From Paenibacillus cellulositrophicus (GTDB lineage: Bacteria; Bacillota; Bacilli; Paenibacillales; Paenibacillaceae), in NCBI RefSeq assembly GCF_009363095.1, contig NZ_CP045295.1, forward strand, positions 2,046,001-2,110,000: a stretch of 64,000 bases of DNA, written 5' to 3'. The first letter of the stretch is position 1; each line of letters begins with the position of its first letter. Shown in pieces: positions 26,507-36,314 of this stretch. The position numbers and the translations under genes were made by a program. The notes under the pieces were generated by a model. It did no database searches. It saw only the letters and a program-made list of their open reading frames with translations, and was not told where the DNA came from.

Positions 26507-27154
26507 CTAGTCCATATGGATAAATTTATAGGCATGCATATGCTCGATAAAAGCCTCCTCAACCGCGTCCCCGTCCCCTGTCTGGAGGACGGTGATCAGC
26601 CGCCGGTGCCACTCGGCCAGCAAATCCGTCGTGTGATGACGGTTGGAGATGGCCATAAAGCGCATCACCTTCGTCCTCATTTGGTTCCAGAGCTCCAGAA
26701 TAGCCTGATTGTCGCAGCGTTTGTAGAAAAATCCGTGAAAATCCATATCCAGCTCGAGGATGCCCAGCGTGTCATCGCGCTCGACGGCTTCCTCCATCGA
26801 CCGGATAATCATTTCCAATTGCTCGTAATCATCCTCCGATAAAGTTGGCATAGACGTTCGCACGGCGTAACCCTCAATAATTTCGCGAAGCACGAAAATA
26901 TCTCTGATCTCCTTCGACGTAATATTGGAAACGACCGACCCTTTATTCGGAATGCCGTTGATTAATCCTTCCTGCTTCATCCTCTCTAACGCTTCGCGCA
27001 CAGGCGCCTGACTGACCTGAAATTTACCCGCGATGTCCAGCACGATGAGCCGCGTTCCCGGCTGCAGCTCGCCTGCGATAATTTCCCGCTTAAGCGTTAA
27101 ATAAATCTGTTCGCTGATGGAATTCCCCAAAGGGATGTAACTGCTGTTTGACAT
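26507..27154 (-). CDS. GntR-family transcriptional regulator (FCD subfamily)
   Basis: A 215-residue regulator with an N-terminal winged helix (SEQIYLTLKREIIAGELQPG, then QVSQAPVREALERMKQEGLI) and an FCD ligand domain. Family metal-site residues are visible in LDMDFHGFFYKR and WHRRLITVLQ. ATG 27154 is chosen because GGAG lies ten bases upstream; the longer frame has no ribosome site. FadR/UxuR-type members often bind sugar acids, in line with the neighbouring mannonate dehydratase. Two 17-bp palindromes upstream (27228 and 27290) are candidate operators. Confidence 0.88.
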   Translation of the reverse strand: MSNSSYIPLGNSISEQIYLTLKREIIAGELQPGTRLIVLDIAGKFQVSQAPVREALERMKQEGLINGIPNKGSVVSNITSKEIRDIFVLREIIEGYAVRTSMPTLSEDDYEQLEMIIRSMEEAVERDDTLGILELDMDFHGFFYKRCDNQAILELWNQMRTKVMRFMAISNRHHTTDLLAEWHRRLITVLQTGDGDAVEEAFIEHMHAYKFIHMD

Positions 27155-27227
27155 GACTCTCAGTCTCCATTCGCCGATCATCCATGACCGCAGATTTGAC
27201 CAACACGTACGCAACGGCATTCAAGTA

Positions 27228-27244
27228 ACCGTTTTCAAAACGGT
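27228..27244. promoter_or_regulatory. 17-bp palindrome upstream of the GntR gene
   Basis: ACCGTTTT-C-AAAACGGT is perfect on both arms and lies 74 bp before the GntR start codon. It is a candidate operator for autoregulation. Confidence 0.5.
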
Positions 27245-27289
27245 CGGTCGATAGTTTCGCTGACTAACGTTCCATCATCCCTCCCGCTA

Positions 27290-27306
27290 TTATCGATTAT
27301 CGATAA
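27290..27306. promoter_or_regulatory. Second 17-bp palindrome upstream of the GntR gene
   Basis: TTATCGAT-T-ATCGATAA is perfect on both arms. Its centre lies 62 bp, about six helical turns, from that of the palindrome at 27228. Confidence 0.5.
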
Positions 27307-27864
27307 TTTGTTTCCATCATTATATGGGGACCAGATGCCTTCTGACAACGGAGAATTTTGACGAAAAGGGTTTGATTTTTTATGATCTTTTCGCGTAAAT
27401 CGACAAGCCGTTTCCGTGGGGCTTCCATCCCTGCCCCTTCCTGCCACAAGCCCTATCCGCCATCGGACAATCGAATGTTATCCAATAAAAGCCAATCCCA
27501 TGCATCCTATTTTCGGTGTAGCCCGCATAGTTCGTCCTACCTATCTAGGAAAAATACAGGAAATGAATGGTTCTTCCTTTCATTTTTTCAGAAAAAAATG
27601 CCGATTTATGAAATAAAGATATGAAAATATCGGGGATACTTGTCGAAATATAGAATAGGAACTAAAACCGGTCGGAATCCTTTCCGCTCAGGCATGCCGT
27701 CCGCCGAAACGGATGAATCCATTCAAATATATTACATACCTATTGACGGATTCTCACGGATCGGCAAATACGGCCCGCCCCGAGCTGCTCTTTTAAGCGC
27801 TGCGCCTGTTCACTCAGGTGCTGCCGGAACTTTAGACCTATATCGACTGCAGGGGGAATCTCGT
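27307..27864. other. Upstream region of the chemoreceptor gene
   Basis: About 560 bp between the GntR operators and the chemoreceptor start. An open frame runs in from 27640 in phase with the receptor, but it has no ribosome site and no family resemblance. I looked for a sigma-D promoter (TAAA-N15-GCCGATAT). GCCGATTT occurs near 27600 but lacks the upstream box, so I call none. Confidence 0.4.
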
Positions 27865-29868
27865 TTGAACAAGCTACTCAAGCAAATATCCGGGCTTTTC
27901 AACATTAAAAAGCTCAGAAGCAGACTGATGCTCTTCATCTGTCTCATGCTCATTATCCCGACCGTTGTGCTTGCCGTCTTCGCCGTGAACAGCGCCAAAG
28001 CACAGCTTCAGGACAAAATGGAGGACACCACGAAGTCAAGCGTCATGCTGCTCGACAAACTGATCAACACGATGGTTGAAATGCAGCTGTCCAACGTGAA
28101 ACAGCTCAGCAATCAGATTACGTATGCCGACATCGAAAACCACTCGGTGGAGACCCGAATCCTGATTGACGATTTTAAAGCGCAGCATCCGGAAATCGAA
28201 ATCGTCTCGATCGGCACCGACAACGGGTCCTGGATGAAATCTCCTGACCCCGGCCAGCAGCAGTTCGATCCCCGGACCCGCAACTGGTACAAGCTGGCCA
28301 TGAACAACAAGGGGCAGGCCGTTGTCGACGATCCGGCGATTTCAGCCACGACGAAAAACTATGCGGTCGCCATTTCCAAAACGCTGCCCGACGGCAAAGG
28401 GGTCATCAACATCAGCCTGAGCATCGGGAACATCAACAACATCGTGAAGCAGGTTCACCTTGGCAACGAGGGCTACATCTACTTAGTGGACCGCAACGGC
28501 CTCTTGATGTCGCACCCGACCGAGAAGGTGGGTTCCAAGTTTGTCGGCGACCAGCTCAAAACGATGCAGGGTAAAAATGAAGGGCTGCTCGACTACACCA
28601 ACCCGCTCAATGGCGTTGGCCAGCGCGGCTATTTCGTGACCAACGAGCTGACCGGCTTCAAAATCGTCGGCATCCTCCCGGAGAGCGAATATACAAAAGC
28701 GACGACGCCGATCTTCTGGACATCGGCCATCGTTCTTGTGATCGCCGTCATTGCCGCGATGATCGTGATGTTCTTCATCATCCGCAGCATGACGCGTCCG
28801 ATCGAGCAGTTGAACCGTTCGGCAAAGCGCGTGAGCGAAGGGTATCTGAACGACCGCGTCGTGACGAAGCGGCGAGACGAAATCGGAGACCTGGCGCATA
28901 ACTACAACGCCATGGTCGACTCGCTGCGCCGGATGGTGCTGGACATGTCGGAAACCTCCAGCCAGCTGGCGGCCTCGAGCGAAGAGCTGACCGCCAGTAC
29001 GGAGCAGAACGCGCAGAGCGTCGAATTCGTCTCCAATCTGATGACGGATTCAGCCCAAGAGGCCAACAACCAGGCCATCGCCGCGCAGGAAAGCGCGCGC
29101 ACCATGGAGGAAATGGCCAGCGGTATCCAGCGTATTGCCGAATCGGCCAGCACCATCGTTGATTCGTCGAACCGTACGGAAGAAGACGTGCACGCCGGCA
29201 GCCGGAAGGTTCAGCTGGTCAGCACGCAAATGGACACGATCAAGAAGTCCACGCACGAGTCTGCTGCGCTGATCGAGAAGCTGAACGACCACAGCGCAAG
29301 CATCGCCGCGATGAGCACGGCGATCTCCGAAGTGGCTAAGCAGACCAACTTGCTCTCCCTGAACGCCGCGATCGAAGCGGCGCGGGCCGGCGAGCATGGA
29401 CGCGGCTTCGCCGTCGTCGCCGAGGAAGTCCGCAAGCTGGCGGATCAGTCGAACCTCACGGCGGAGGAAATCCAGCACACGATCCAGGAGATGACGATGC
29501 TGATCACTGACGCGTATAACGTGATGCGTCATAAAGTGCAGTCCGATGTGGATCAGGGAATGGAAGTTACGGCAGAGGCGCTCGAAGCTTTTGCCAATAT
29601 CGAAAAATCCGCCAAGCAGATCACCGACCAGATCCAGGACATTTCCGCCGTCACCGAGCAGATGTCCGCGAGCAGCGAAGAAGTGTCCGCCTCCGTGCAG
29701 GAAGTGGCCAGCATTTCGCGCAACACGGTCGCGTCGTTCGAGCGCGTGAGCGCCGCGAACCAGGAGCAGCTGGCGTCCATGGAAGAAATCTCATCTTCGG
29801 CGAACAGCCTGTCGAAGATGGCGGTGGACATGCAGGAGAAAATAGACCGCTTCAAGCTGGAGGGCTGA
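27865..29868 (+). CDS. Methyl-accepting chemotaxis protein (dCache receptor)
   Basis: A 667-residue chemoreceptor. A first membrane helix ([20 protein letters not shown]) is followed by a large extracellular dCache domain with [16 protein letters not shown] and [17 protein letters not shown] second helix follows near residue 285 ([20 protein letters not shown]), then HAMP and the long signalling coiled coil with its conserved tip ([20 protein letters not shown]). I start at TTG 27865 after AGGGGG, as the upstream extension is not receptor-like. There is no CheR-binding pentapeptide at the end. Ligand is unknown; amino or organic acids are common for this class. Confidence 0.92.
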   Translation: MNKLLKQISGLFNIKKLRSRLMLFICLMLIIPTVVLAVFAVNSAKAQLQDKMEDTTKSSVMLLDKLINTMVEMQLSNVKQLSNQITYADIENHSVETRILIDDFKAQHPEIEIVSIGTDNGSWMKSPDPGQQQFDPRTRNWYKLAMNNKGQAVVDDPAISATTKNYAVAISKTLPDGKGVINISLSIGNINNIVKQVHLGNEGYIYLVDRNGLLMSHPTEKVGSKFVGDQLKTMQGKNEGLLDYTNPLNGVGQRGYFVTNELTGFKIVGILPESEYTKATTPIFWTSAIVLVIAVIAAMIVMFFIIRSMTRPIEQLNRSAKRVSEGYLNDRVVTKRRDEIGDLAHNYNAMVDSLRRMVLDMSETSSQLAASSEELTASTEQNAQSVEFVSNLMTDSAQEANNQAIAAQESARTMEEMASGIQRIAESASTIVDSSNRTEEDVHAGSRKVQLVSTQMDTIKKSTHESAALIEKLNDHSASIAAMSTAISEVAKQTNLLSLNAAIEAARAGEHGRGFAVVAEEVRKLADQSNLTAEEIQHTIQEMTMLITDAYNVMRHKVQSDVDQGMEVTAEALEAFANIEKSAKQITDQIQDISAVTEQMSASSEEVSASVQEVASISRNTVASFERVSAANQEQLASMEEISSSANSLSKMAVDMQEKIDRFKLEG

Positions 29869-29924
29869 TTGGGGCGGGCAGCAGCCCGCTTGATCTCCCG
29901 GCCCCCGGGGGTTTAAGAAATGTT

Positions 29925-29967
29925 AAAAAGCGTACCGTACGGTTTAAGTCCGTGCGGTACGCTTTTT
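29925..29967 (+). terminator. Intrinsic terminator after the chemoreceptor gene
   Basis: AAAAAGCGTACCGTACGG pairs with CGTGCGGTACGCTTTTT with one G-T wobble. The A and T runs at either side would let it work in both directions. Confidence 0.85.
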
Positions 29968-30080
29968 GGTGTTTATTACGGGTGTGTCCCCGTCGGTATG
30001 CCTTTTAATGCCTGCAGGTTTGATGTGTTTCCCCATCAACCTGAGCGATTCCCTGTTTAGTTTCCAGCGGGCCCTCTCGC

Positions 30081-31184
30081 TTAACGCCCAAAACGTCGGC
30101 TCAGCACATGATGCGGATTTTGCAGAAACGGGCTGCGCGTATTTTTAAGCGTTTCGATGCGCTCAAGCGCAAGCCGGTCCGCGGCGGCATACGTCGGGAT
30201 GCCGGCTTCCCGGGAGATGTCGAAGATGCGGGAGATGCTGCTATAGATCCCGCTGATTTGCTTCCAGGCGCGGTCCTTGTTATAGCCGTTCAGCTCGTCG
30301 GCAATATTGATGACACCGCCGGCGTTAATGACGTAATCCGGCGCGTAAACGATGCCCAGCTCGTGAATCAGGTCTCCGTGCCGGGCTTCCTTCAGCTGGT
30401 TGTTGGCCGAGCCGGCAATAACCTTTGCCTTCAGCTTCGGAATACTCTCATCATTGATGATGGCACCCAGCGCACATGGGGAGAAAATATCGCAATCAAC
30501 GCCGATAATATCCCCCGGCGCCACCGCGGTGGCGTTATACTTCTCCACCGCGCGGCTGACCGCCTCCTCGTTGATATCCGTCACGATCAGCCGGGCGCCC
30601 TCCTGATGCAAATACTCGCACAGGTGGAACGCCACGCTGCCGACGCCCTGCACCGCAATCGTCCGGCCTTCCAGCGAATCGGAACCGAAGGCTTCTTTGG
30701 CGGCGGCCTTCATGCCTTGGTATACGCCGTAGGCTGTCGCCGGCGACGGATTGCCGGACGAACCGTAGGTCGGGGAGATCCCGGTTACAAAATCCGTCTC
30801 CTGATGAATGATATCCATGTCGGCCACCGTTGTGCCGACATCCTCTGCCGTAATATAGCGGCCGTTCAATCCTTGTATGTATCTTCCGAAGGCCCGGAAC
30901 ATCGCTTCGTTCTTGTCCTTTTTCGGATCGCCGATGATGACGGTTTTGCCTCCGCCCAGGTTCAGGCCTGAAATAGCGTTCTTATAGGTCATGCCCTTAG
31001 CCAGGCGCAATGCATCTTCGATTGCGGCTTCCTCGGAAGCGTAAGTCCACATCCGGGTCCCGCCCAGTGCCGGCCCGAGCGTCGTATCGTGAATCGCAAT
31101 GATCGCTTTGAGTCCGGACGACTTGTCCTGACAAAAAAGCAGCTGCTCATAATCGTACTGTTCCATTGCGCTAAACAGTTCCAT
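30081..31184 (-). CDS. Leucine (branched-chain amino acid) dehydrogenase
   Basis: An NAD-dependent dehydrogenase of 367 residues that deaminates leucine, valine or isoleucine to the keto acid. The Glu/Leu/Phe/Val dehydrogenase signature is clear: [30 protein letters not shown] with the catalytic lysines, the nucleotide-binding GVGSVAFHL, and AGSANNQL. I start at 31184 after ATGGAGGG. It is a single gene here, not in a bkd operon. In spore formers it supplies branched-chain starter units and is also used in germination medium metabolism. Confidence 0.93.
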   Translation of the reverse strand: MELFSAMEQYDYEQLLFCQDKSSGLKAIIAIHDTTLGPALGGTRMWTYASEEAAIEDALRLAKGMTYKNAISGLNLGGGKTVIIGDPKKDKNEAMFRAFGRYIQGLNGRYITAEDVGTTVADMDIIHQETDFVTGISPTYGSSGNPSPATAYGVYQGMKAAAKEAFGSDSLEGRTIAVQGVGSVAFHLCEYLHQEGARLIVTDINEEAVSRAVEKYNATAVAPGDIIGVDCDIFSPCALGAIINDESIPKLKAKVIAGSANNQLKEARHGDLIHELGIVYAPDYVINAGGVINIADELNGYNKDRAWKQISGIYSSISRIFDISREAGIPTYAAADRLALERIETLKNTRSPFLQNPHHVLSRRFGR

Positions 31185-31340
31185 ATCGGTGTTCCCTCCA
31201 TTGTGATTCATGCCTCATGCTACTCACGCTTATAAGCGTAACAGGATCATTATAGTAATGATTTGACTTGAAAGTAAAGTTTTCACCCGTGTTATCCGAC
31301 TTTCCGGGCTTTACCCGACTGGGCTTGCATGAACACAAAA

Positions 31341-31366
31341 AAGACGGCTGACGCCGTCTTAAAATG
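31341..31366 (-). terminator. Terminator after nagZ (minus strand)
   Basis: AAGACGGC (31341-31348) pairs with GCCGTCTT (31353-31360); reading leftward it is followed by a T run. Confidence 0.75.
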
Positions 31367-31382
31367 CCTTTGTCCCTGCTTC

Positions 31383-33113
31383 TCACGTTTCCGTCTGCAA
31401 TCCCCAACCGGCGGGGTACGATACGCCGAGCGATACCGGCAGGCGCCCTTTGAAAGGGATAGCACCGGCAATCGCCTTGGCGGTGCTCACAAGCGCCAGC
31501 GGACGGCTCTCGTAGGCCGCAACCAGTGCAGACGCTTCCGGAAAACACATCAGGTCGTACGGATTGCGAAGCGCGGCCACCACGACCGGTTTGCCAAGCG
31601 CGAGCAAATCCTGGACCAGCTTGATCTGCGCCGGGTCAAACTGCGCATTGTACGTGCCCACGACGATCTGCCGCACCTCCCCGCCGCCGGCTTCCTCCAT
31701 AAGGCGGCCCGCCTGCTCCGCCACTTCGGCCAGCGGCACCTGACGGTCGCTTACGTCGATCCCCAATGCTGCCAGGGCGCTGCCCAGGCTTTCCGTCCTC
31801 GCGATCGCTTCGTCGGCGATCGTCAGCGCGGCAGCCGCGACCGAGATGACCAGCGTGCGCTGCCGTTTCAGCGGCAGGATGCTATCCCTTGCTTGCACCA
31901 GCGTAATGCTTGCCTCGCTGATCCGTCGGGCCAGATCCATGTGGGCTTCGCTCCCGGGGAGCTTGTCCCGCAGTCCGGGCGCTGCCTGTATGCCATTCTG
32001 GGCCAGCTCGTCCTGCAGCCCATGCGAGTCTTCGACAACCTGCCCGTCCAGCTCCGGCCGCAGCGTCTCCAGCTCCGCCGGGCTCCCGAGCAGTCCGCGC
32101 TTCGCCTTCAGCGCAAGCAGCCTCCGCACGGAGGCATCGATCCGGCTCTCCGCGATCCGGCTCTGCTCCAGCGCCTCCATCGCCTCCACCTGCAGCTGCG
32201 GGGTCTGGCTGATCAGGACGGTGTCCGCTCCCGCTTCGACCGCCATCACCGCAGCCTTGACGGTGCCGTAATGCTCGGCGATCGCTTTCATTTCCATGCA
32301 GTCGGTCATGACCACACCATCGTAGCCGAGCTCCTCGCGCAGCAGGCCGGTCAGCACGGCATGCGACAGCGTTACCGGCAGCTTGGACGGCTCTAGCGCC
32401 GGAAAATAAATATGCGCCGACATGACCGCGTCGATGCCTTCGGCGAACGCCTTTTTGAACGGAACGAGCTCCACCTCATCCATCCGCTGCCGGTCGTGTG
32501 TAATCGTCGGCAGGTCCAGATGGGAGTCCACGGCGGTATCCCCGTGCCCCGGAAAATGCTTCGCCGTGGCCGCGACGCCCGCGTCCTGCAGACCGCGGAA
32601 AGCATGCGTCCCGTACTCCGCCACCGCTTCTGGGGACTCTCCGTAGGAACGGACGCCGATAACCGGATTCAGCGGATTGTTGTTCACATCGAGCACCGGC
32701 GCAAAGTTCAGGTTGATGCCGAGGGAACGCAGTTCCTCCCCACTGACGCGCGCGGACTCGTACACCCAGTCCGCCGAGCCCGCGGCGGCCAGCGCCATAT
32801 TTCCCGGCATCAGAGCAACGCCTTCCGTGATCCGGGCGACCATTCCGCCTTCCTGATCAATGGAAATCCACAACGGCAGCGTCCCCGACGCCGCGGCCGC
32901 CTGCTGCAGGTCCCGGCTCAGTCTGCCCACCTGCTCCGTCGTCTTCACATTGCGGGCGAAATAAATGACGCCGCCAATCTGATGCGTGCTGATGAACTGC
33001 CGCAGCTCCTCGCTGATTTCCGTCCCCCAAAAGCCGCAAACGAACATCTGCCCGATTTTTTGCCGCAGGCTCATGCTCTTGATCAGCTGATCGATCTTCC
33101 GTTCCTGATTCAT
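31383..33113 (-). CDS. nagZ: Beta-N-acetylhexosaminidase, GH3 family (NagZ-like)
   Basis: A GH3 enzyme of 576 residues that removes GlcNAc from muropeptides or chitin fragments. The barrel domain holds ISIDQEGGMVARIT and the NagZ-type loop KHFPGHGDTAVDSHLDLP, with the catalytic His/Asp pair. The nucleophile region is GYDGVVMTDCMEMKAI. A C-terminal GH3_C-like domain (about 380-570) follows, as in Bacillus NagZ and unlike the short enteric form. No signal peptide is visible, so it is probably cytosolic. AGGGGGATATCACG precedes ATG. No murein-recycling partners adjoin it. Confidence 0.92.
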   Translation of the reverse strand: MNQERKIDQLIKSMSLRQKIGQMFVCGFWGTEISEELRQFISTHQIGGVIYFARNVKTTEQVGRLSRDLQQAAAASGTLPLWISIDQEGGMVARITEGVALMPGNMALAAAGSADWVYESARVSGEELRSLGINLNFAPVLDVNNNPLNPVIGVRSYGESPEAVAEYGTHAFRGLQDAGVAATAKHFPGHGDTAVDSHLDLPTITHDRQRMDEVELVPFKKAFAEGIDAVMSAHIYFPALEPSKLPVTLSHAVLTGLLREELGYDGVVMTDCMEMKAIAEHYGTVKAAVMAVEAGADTVLISQTPQLQVEAMEALEQSRIAESRIDASVRRLLALKAKRGLLGSPAELETLRPELDGQVVEDSHGLQDELAQNGIQAAPGLRDKLPGSEAHMDLARRISEASITLVQARDSILPLKRQRTLVISVAAAALTIADEAIARTESLGSALAALGIDVSDRQVPLAEVAEQAGRLMEEAGGGEVRQIVVGTYNAQFDPAQIKLVQDLLALGKPVVVAALRNPYDLMCFPEASALVAAYESRPLALVSTAKAIAGAIPFKGRLPVSLGVSYPAGWGLQTET

Positions 33114-33155
33114 CGTGATATCCCCCTAGCTCATATGCTGTATCAATTGCGCTGC

Positions 33156-33188
33156 TGATTCCGATATGATTCCGATCTGATTCCAATA
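33156..33188. repeat. Three tandem 11-bp direct repeats upstream of nagZ
   Basis: TGATTCCGATA, TGATTCCGATC and TGATTCCAATA follow one another without spacing. The period equals about one helical turn, which suits a factor binding one DNA face. The block lies 43-75 bp before the nagZ start. Confidence 0.6.
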
Positions 33189-33332
33189 TCTGCGAAATAC
33201 CGTCATCGCTCCCAAATCCATGACAGCATGATTTAAAATATCGATTCTGATAGGATTCGAATCTTCAATGATCCATTTCTCTGATTTCAATTTCGATATA
33301 ACGGACCCGGTTCCCCTTGCGATTCCTTCTCC

Positions 33333-34706
33333 CTATTCGGTCCGCTCATGCAGCCGCTCATGCAGAAAATCGACGATATGGACGGCCTTCATGCTGCCGC
33401 TGAGGCCTTCCTTCTCGATGCCGTGCTTCATCTGGAGCAGGCAGCCGGGATTGCTGGTCAGCAGATACTGGGCCTGCGTCGCTTCCACATGCTCCATCTT
33501 GTGATCCAGAATGCTGCCGGCCATTTCCGGCTGCGTCACGTTGTAGATGCCGGCTGAGCCGCAGCAGCGATCGGCGTTTTTCATTTCGATAAACTCGGCG
33601 CCCTCCACTTGGCGCATTAAAACGCGCGGGGCGTCCGCCGATTTCATCACGTTGCGCAGATGGCAGGAATCCTGGTAGGTGATTCTCACCTTCGGATCCC
33701 CTTCTGGAGCAGGTCCTGCCGAAGGGACGCCGAAGTTTAAGCTTCGGCCCGCACGGACAAGCAGCTCGCTGACGTCGACGACACGCCCGGCGAACCAGGC
33801 TGCATCCTCCCGCCACTGCGGATCTTCATGCAGCAGATGGTCGTATTCGGTTAGAATCGCCCCGCAGCCGCCCGCATTGGAGACGATATAATCCACATTC
33901 GCCTCCTTGAAGGCGCGGATGTTGCCGCGGGCGAGCTCCCGCGCTCCTTCCGCCTCGCCGCTGTGCGCATGCAGGGCGCCGCAGCAGTTCTGTGCCGCCG
34001 GAATCACTACATCGAAGCCGGCTGCGGTAAGCAGATCCACGGTATGAATATTCGTGTCCGTGAACAGCACATCCATAATGCAGCCTCTGAAGAGCGCTGC
34101 AGTTGCGATTTTCTCGCCTTTTGCGGGATGATACGCGCCGATCTTCTCAAGCACGCCCTTGCCAGAAGCTTCGGGCAAAATTTTCTCCATATCGCTGATA
34201 TGCTTCGGAAACAGCTTCATGATGCCGGTGGACCGCGCTACCTTCCGCAGCCCCGACTTCTGGTACAGCTCGAGGCCTCGGCCCACGAGCTTCATCCGCT
34301 TCTGATGCGGAAATACCGTTTTGAACGCCGCATGACGGGCAGCCTTCACCAGCGGTTTATGCTGCTTGTGATCCTCGATCGCGTCCCTTGCCTGTTCAAT
34401 AAGCTGCCCGTATTTGACGCCCGCCGGACAGGCCGGCTCGCAGGCGCGGCAGCCGAGGCAGTGGTTCATCTGCTCTTCGAACGCCCCATCCGGCTCCATA
34501 ATGCCGTCCGCGACGGCCTTCATCAGGGCGATCCGGCCCCGCGGCGACTCAGCCTCGATGCCTGTCTCGGCAAAGGTTGGACACGCCGGAAGGCAGAAGC
34601 CGCAGCGCATGCAGTTGGTCAGCTGGTCCTCATCGAGGCGCAGCCGGAGCGTCTCGGCGAGCGGATTCGCCCGCTCCTTCACGTTCACCGCCTTACCCAC
34701 GATCAA
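33333..34706 (-). CDS. glcF: Glycolate/lactate oxidase iron-sulfur subunit GlcF
   Basis: A 457-residue electron-transfer subunit. Two 4Fe-4S motifs lie near the N-terminus (CMRCGFCLPACP and CLGCRACEPACP). Two CCG domains follow (NCCGALHAHSG, and DSCHLRN with RCCGSAGIYN) that usually bind a non-cubane cluster as in heterodisulfide reductases. Its start overlaps the end of glcD by 14 bp, so both are co-translated. The pair oxidises glycolate or D-lactate and passes electrons to quinone. There is no GlcE, as is usual in Bacillota. Confidence 0.93.
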   Translation of the reverse strand: MIVGKAVNVKERANPLAETLRLRLDEDQLTNCMRCGFCLPACPTFAETGIEAESPRGRIALMKAVADGIMEPDGAFEEQMNHCLGCRACEPACPAGVKYGQLIEQARDAIEDHKQHKPLVKAARHAAFKTVFPHQKRMKLVGRGLELYQKSGLRKVARSTGIMKLFPKHISDMEKILPEASGKGVLEKIGAYHPAKGEKIATAALFRGCIMDVLFTDTNIHTVDLLTAAGFDVVIPAAQNCCGALHAHSGEAEGARELARGNIRAFKEANVDYIVSNAGGCGAILTEYDHLLHEDPQWREDAAWFAGRVVDVSELLVRAGRSLNFGVPSAGPAPEGDPKVRITYQDSCHLRNVMKSADAPRVLMRQVEGAEFIEMKNADRCCGSAGIYNVTQPEMAGSILDHKMEHVEATQAQYLLTSNPGCLLQMKHGIEKEGLSGSMKAVHIVDFLHERLHERTE

Positions 34707-36108
34707 TCACCACCCGTTTTCTTGTTTCTTTTGCGAACATTTTTCCCGGATTCAGCAGGTTATGCGGATCAAAGGACTGCTTGATCGCCTTCATGACCTC
34801 CATCCCCGCTGCCCCGACTTTCCATTCGAGGAACGGCGATTTGACCAATCCGACCCCGTGCTCGCCGGTAATCGTTCCCCCGAGCCGGATCGCTGCTTCA
34901 AAGATTTCCTCGAACGCTTCGTCCACCCGGTGAATTTCCTCCTGATTGCGCGCATCGGTCGTTGCCGTCGGATGAAGGTTGCCGTCTCCCGCATGGCCGA
35001 AGGTGCAGATCTGGACGTCATATTTCTTCGCGATGCGGTTGATCTCAAGCACCATATCCGCGATCTTGGAACGCGGCACCGTCGCGTCCTCGAGAATCGT
35101 CGTCGGCTTCAGTCTTGCCAGCGCGGTAAATGCACTGCGCCGTGCGGTCAGCAGCTTCTCGGCCTCCTCCGCGCTCGCCGCGATGCTCACCTGATCGGCT
35201 TGCTCGCTGCGGCAGATGTCCGTGATAAGCGCAATATCCCGCTCCACGGTTTCCATGTCGCCGTCCTGTTCAATCAGCAGGATCGCTTCCATGTCGAGCG
35301 GCAGCCCCAGCTTCGCATAATCGTCCACGACCCGGATCGTGGAGCGGTCGAGAATTTCCAGGGTAGCCGGAATGATCCGGTTCTCGATGATTTTGGATAC
35401 CGTACGGGCCGCGCCGTACAAATCCTTGTACATCGCCAGCATCGTCTTCTTGTACTTCGGCGGCGGAATCAGCTTCAGCGTTGCCTCCGTGATGATGGCC
35501 AGCGTGCCTTCCGATCCGACCAGCAGCTTCGTCAGATCGTAACCGGCCACATCCTTCATCAGCTTGCCGCCGGTTCGAATGATGTCGCCGCTCGCCAAGA
35601 CCGCCTCCAGCCCGATCACGTAATCCTTGGTCGTTCCGTATTTCAGCCCGCGCAGACCGCCCGAGCATTCGGCGATATTGCCGCCGAGGGTGGAGATCGA
35701 CATGCTGCTCGGATCCGGCGGGTAGAACAGGCCGAGCTCCTCCACATGCGTAATAAACTGTTTCGTATTTAGCCCCGGTTGAACGATCGCCGTTAAATTT
35801 TCCATATCGATCTCGAGGATCCGGTTCATCCGGTGCATGACCATGACGACGCCGCCTTGAACGGGCACCGTGCCGCCGCACAGGTTCGTTCCCGAACCCC
35901 GGCCGACGACAGGGATTTTATGCCGGCTCAGCACCTTCATCACTTCGGAGACCTGGCCGGTATTTTCCGGGTATACAACCGCATCCGGCAGCGACTGCAG
36001 CATCGGCGTGCCGTCATACGAATGCGTGACCAGCGACTGGGGATCATCCTTTACATAAGAGCTGCCCAAAATGGCGACAAGCTCGCGTTTTACGTCTTCC
36101 TGCAGCAA
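34693..36108 (-). CDS. glcD: FAD-linked glycolate/D-lactate oxidase subunit GlcD
   Basis: A flavoprotein of 471 residues. The PCMH-type FAD-binding domain has the motif GRGSGTNLCGGTVPVQGG, followed by GNIAECSGGLRGLKYGTT. The C-terminal FAD-oxidase domain has CTFGHAGDGNLHP and TGEHGVGLVKSPF. I prefer the TTG start at 36108, eight bases after AAAGGAG. The ATG at 36132 lacks a site and would add eight residues. The FCD-type GntR gene on the other strand is the likely regulator; a 13-bp palindrome lies between them. Confidence 0.93.
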   Translation of the reverse strand: MLQEDVKRELVAILGSSYVKDDPQSLVTHSYDGTPMLQSLPDAVVYPENTGQVSEVMKVLSRHKIPVVGRGSGTNLCGGTVPVQGGVVMVMHRMNRILEIDMENLTAIVQPGLNTKQFITHVEELGLFYPPDPSSMSISTLGGNIAECSGGLRGLKYGTTKDYVIGLEAVLASGDIIRTGGKLMKDVAGYDLTKLLVGSEGTLAIITEATLKLIPPPKYKKTMLAMYKDLYGAARTVSKIIENRIIPATLEILDRSTIRVVDDYAKLGLPLDMEAILLIEQDGDMETVERDIALITDICRSEQADQVSIAASAEEAEKLLTARRSAFTALARLKPTTILEDATVPRSKIADMVLEINRIAKKYDVQICTFGHAGDGNLHPTATTDARNQEEIHRVDEAFEEIFEAAIRLGGTITGEHGVGLVKSPFLEWKVGAAGMEVMKAIKQSFDPHNLLNPGKMFAKETRKRVVIDRG

Positions 36109-36162
36109 GGAAAACACTCCTTTACATTCCATAATCGATATCAGTGCGAATAAATTAGTCAG

Positions 36163-36175
36163 GTCATCTGATGAC
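36163..36175. promoter_or_regulatory. Palindrome between glcD and its divergent GntR gene
   Basis: GTCATC-T-GATGAC is perfect and sits 55 bp before glcD. Compact palindromes with GTC/GAC ends are common FCD-type GntR targets, so it probably binds the neighbouring regulator. Confidence 0.5.
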
Positions 36176-36314
36176 TTTTATTGTGATCAAGTATACACTA
36201 AAATAAATGAATCTATATAGATTGAATTCAAGAAAGTCACATTTTAGACACAATTTATTCGCCGTAGGCCAAGGAATGACTAGTAAAAACTTTAAACGGA
36301 GGGACGCTTGAACG

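Noticed and set aside
27550..27640. Sigma-D promoter for the chemoreceptor
   Set aside because: GCCGATTT resembles the -10 element, but no TAAA element stands 15 bp upstream.
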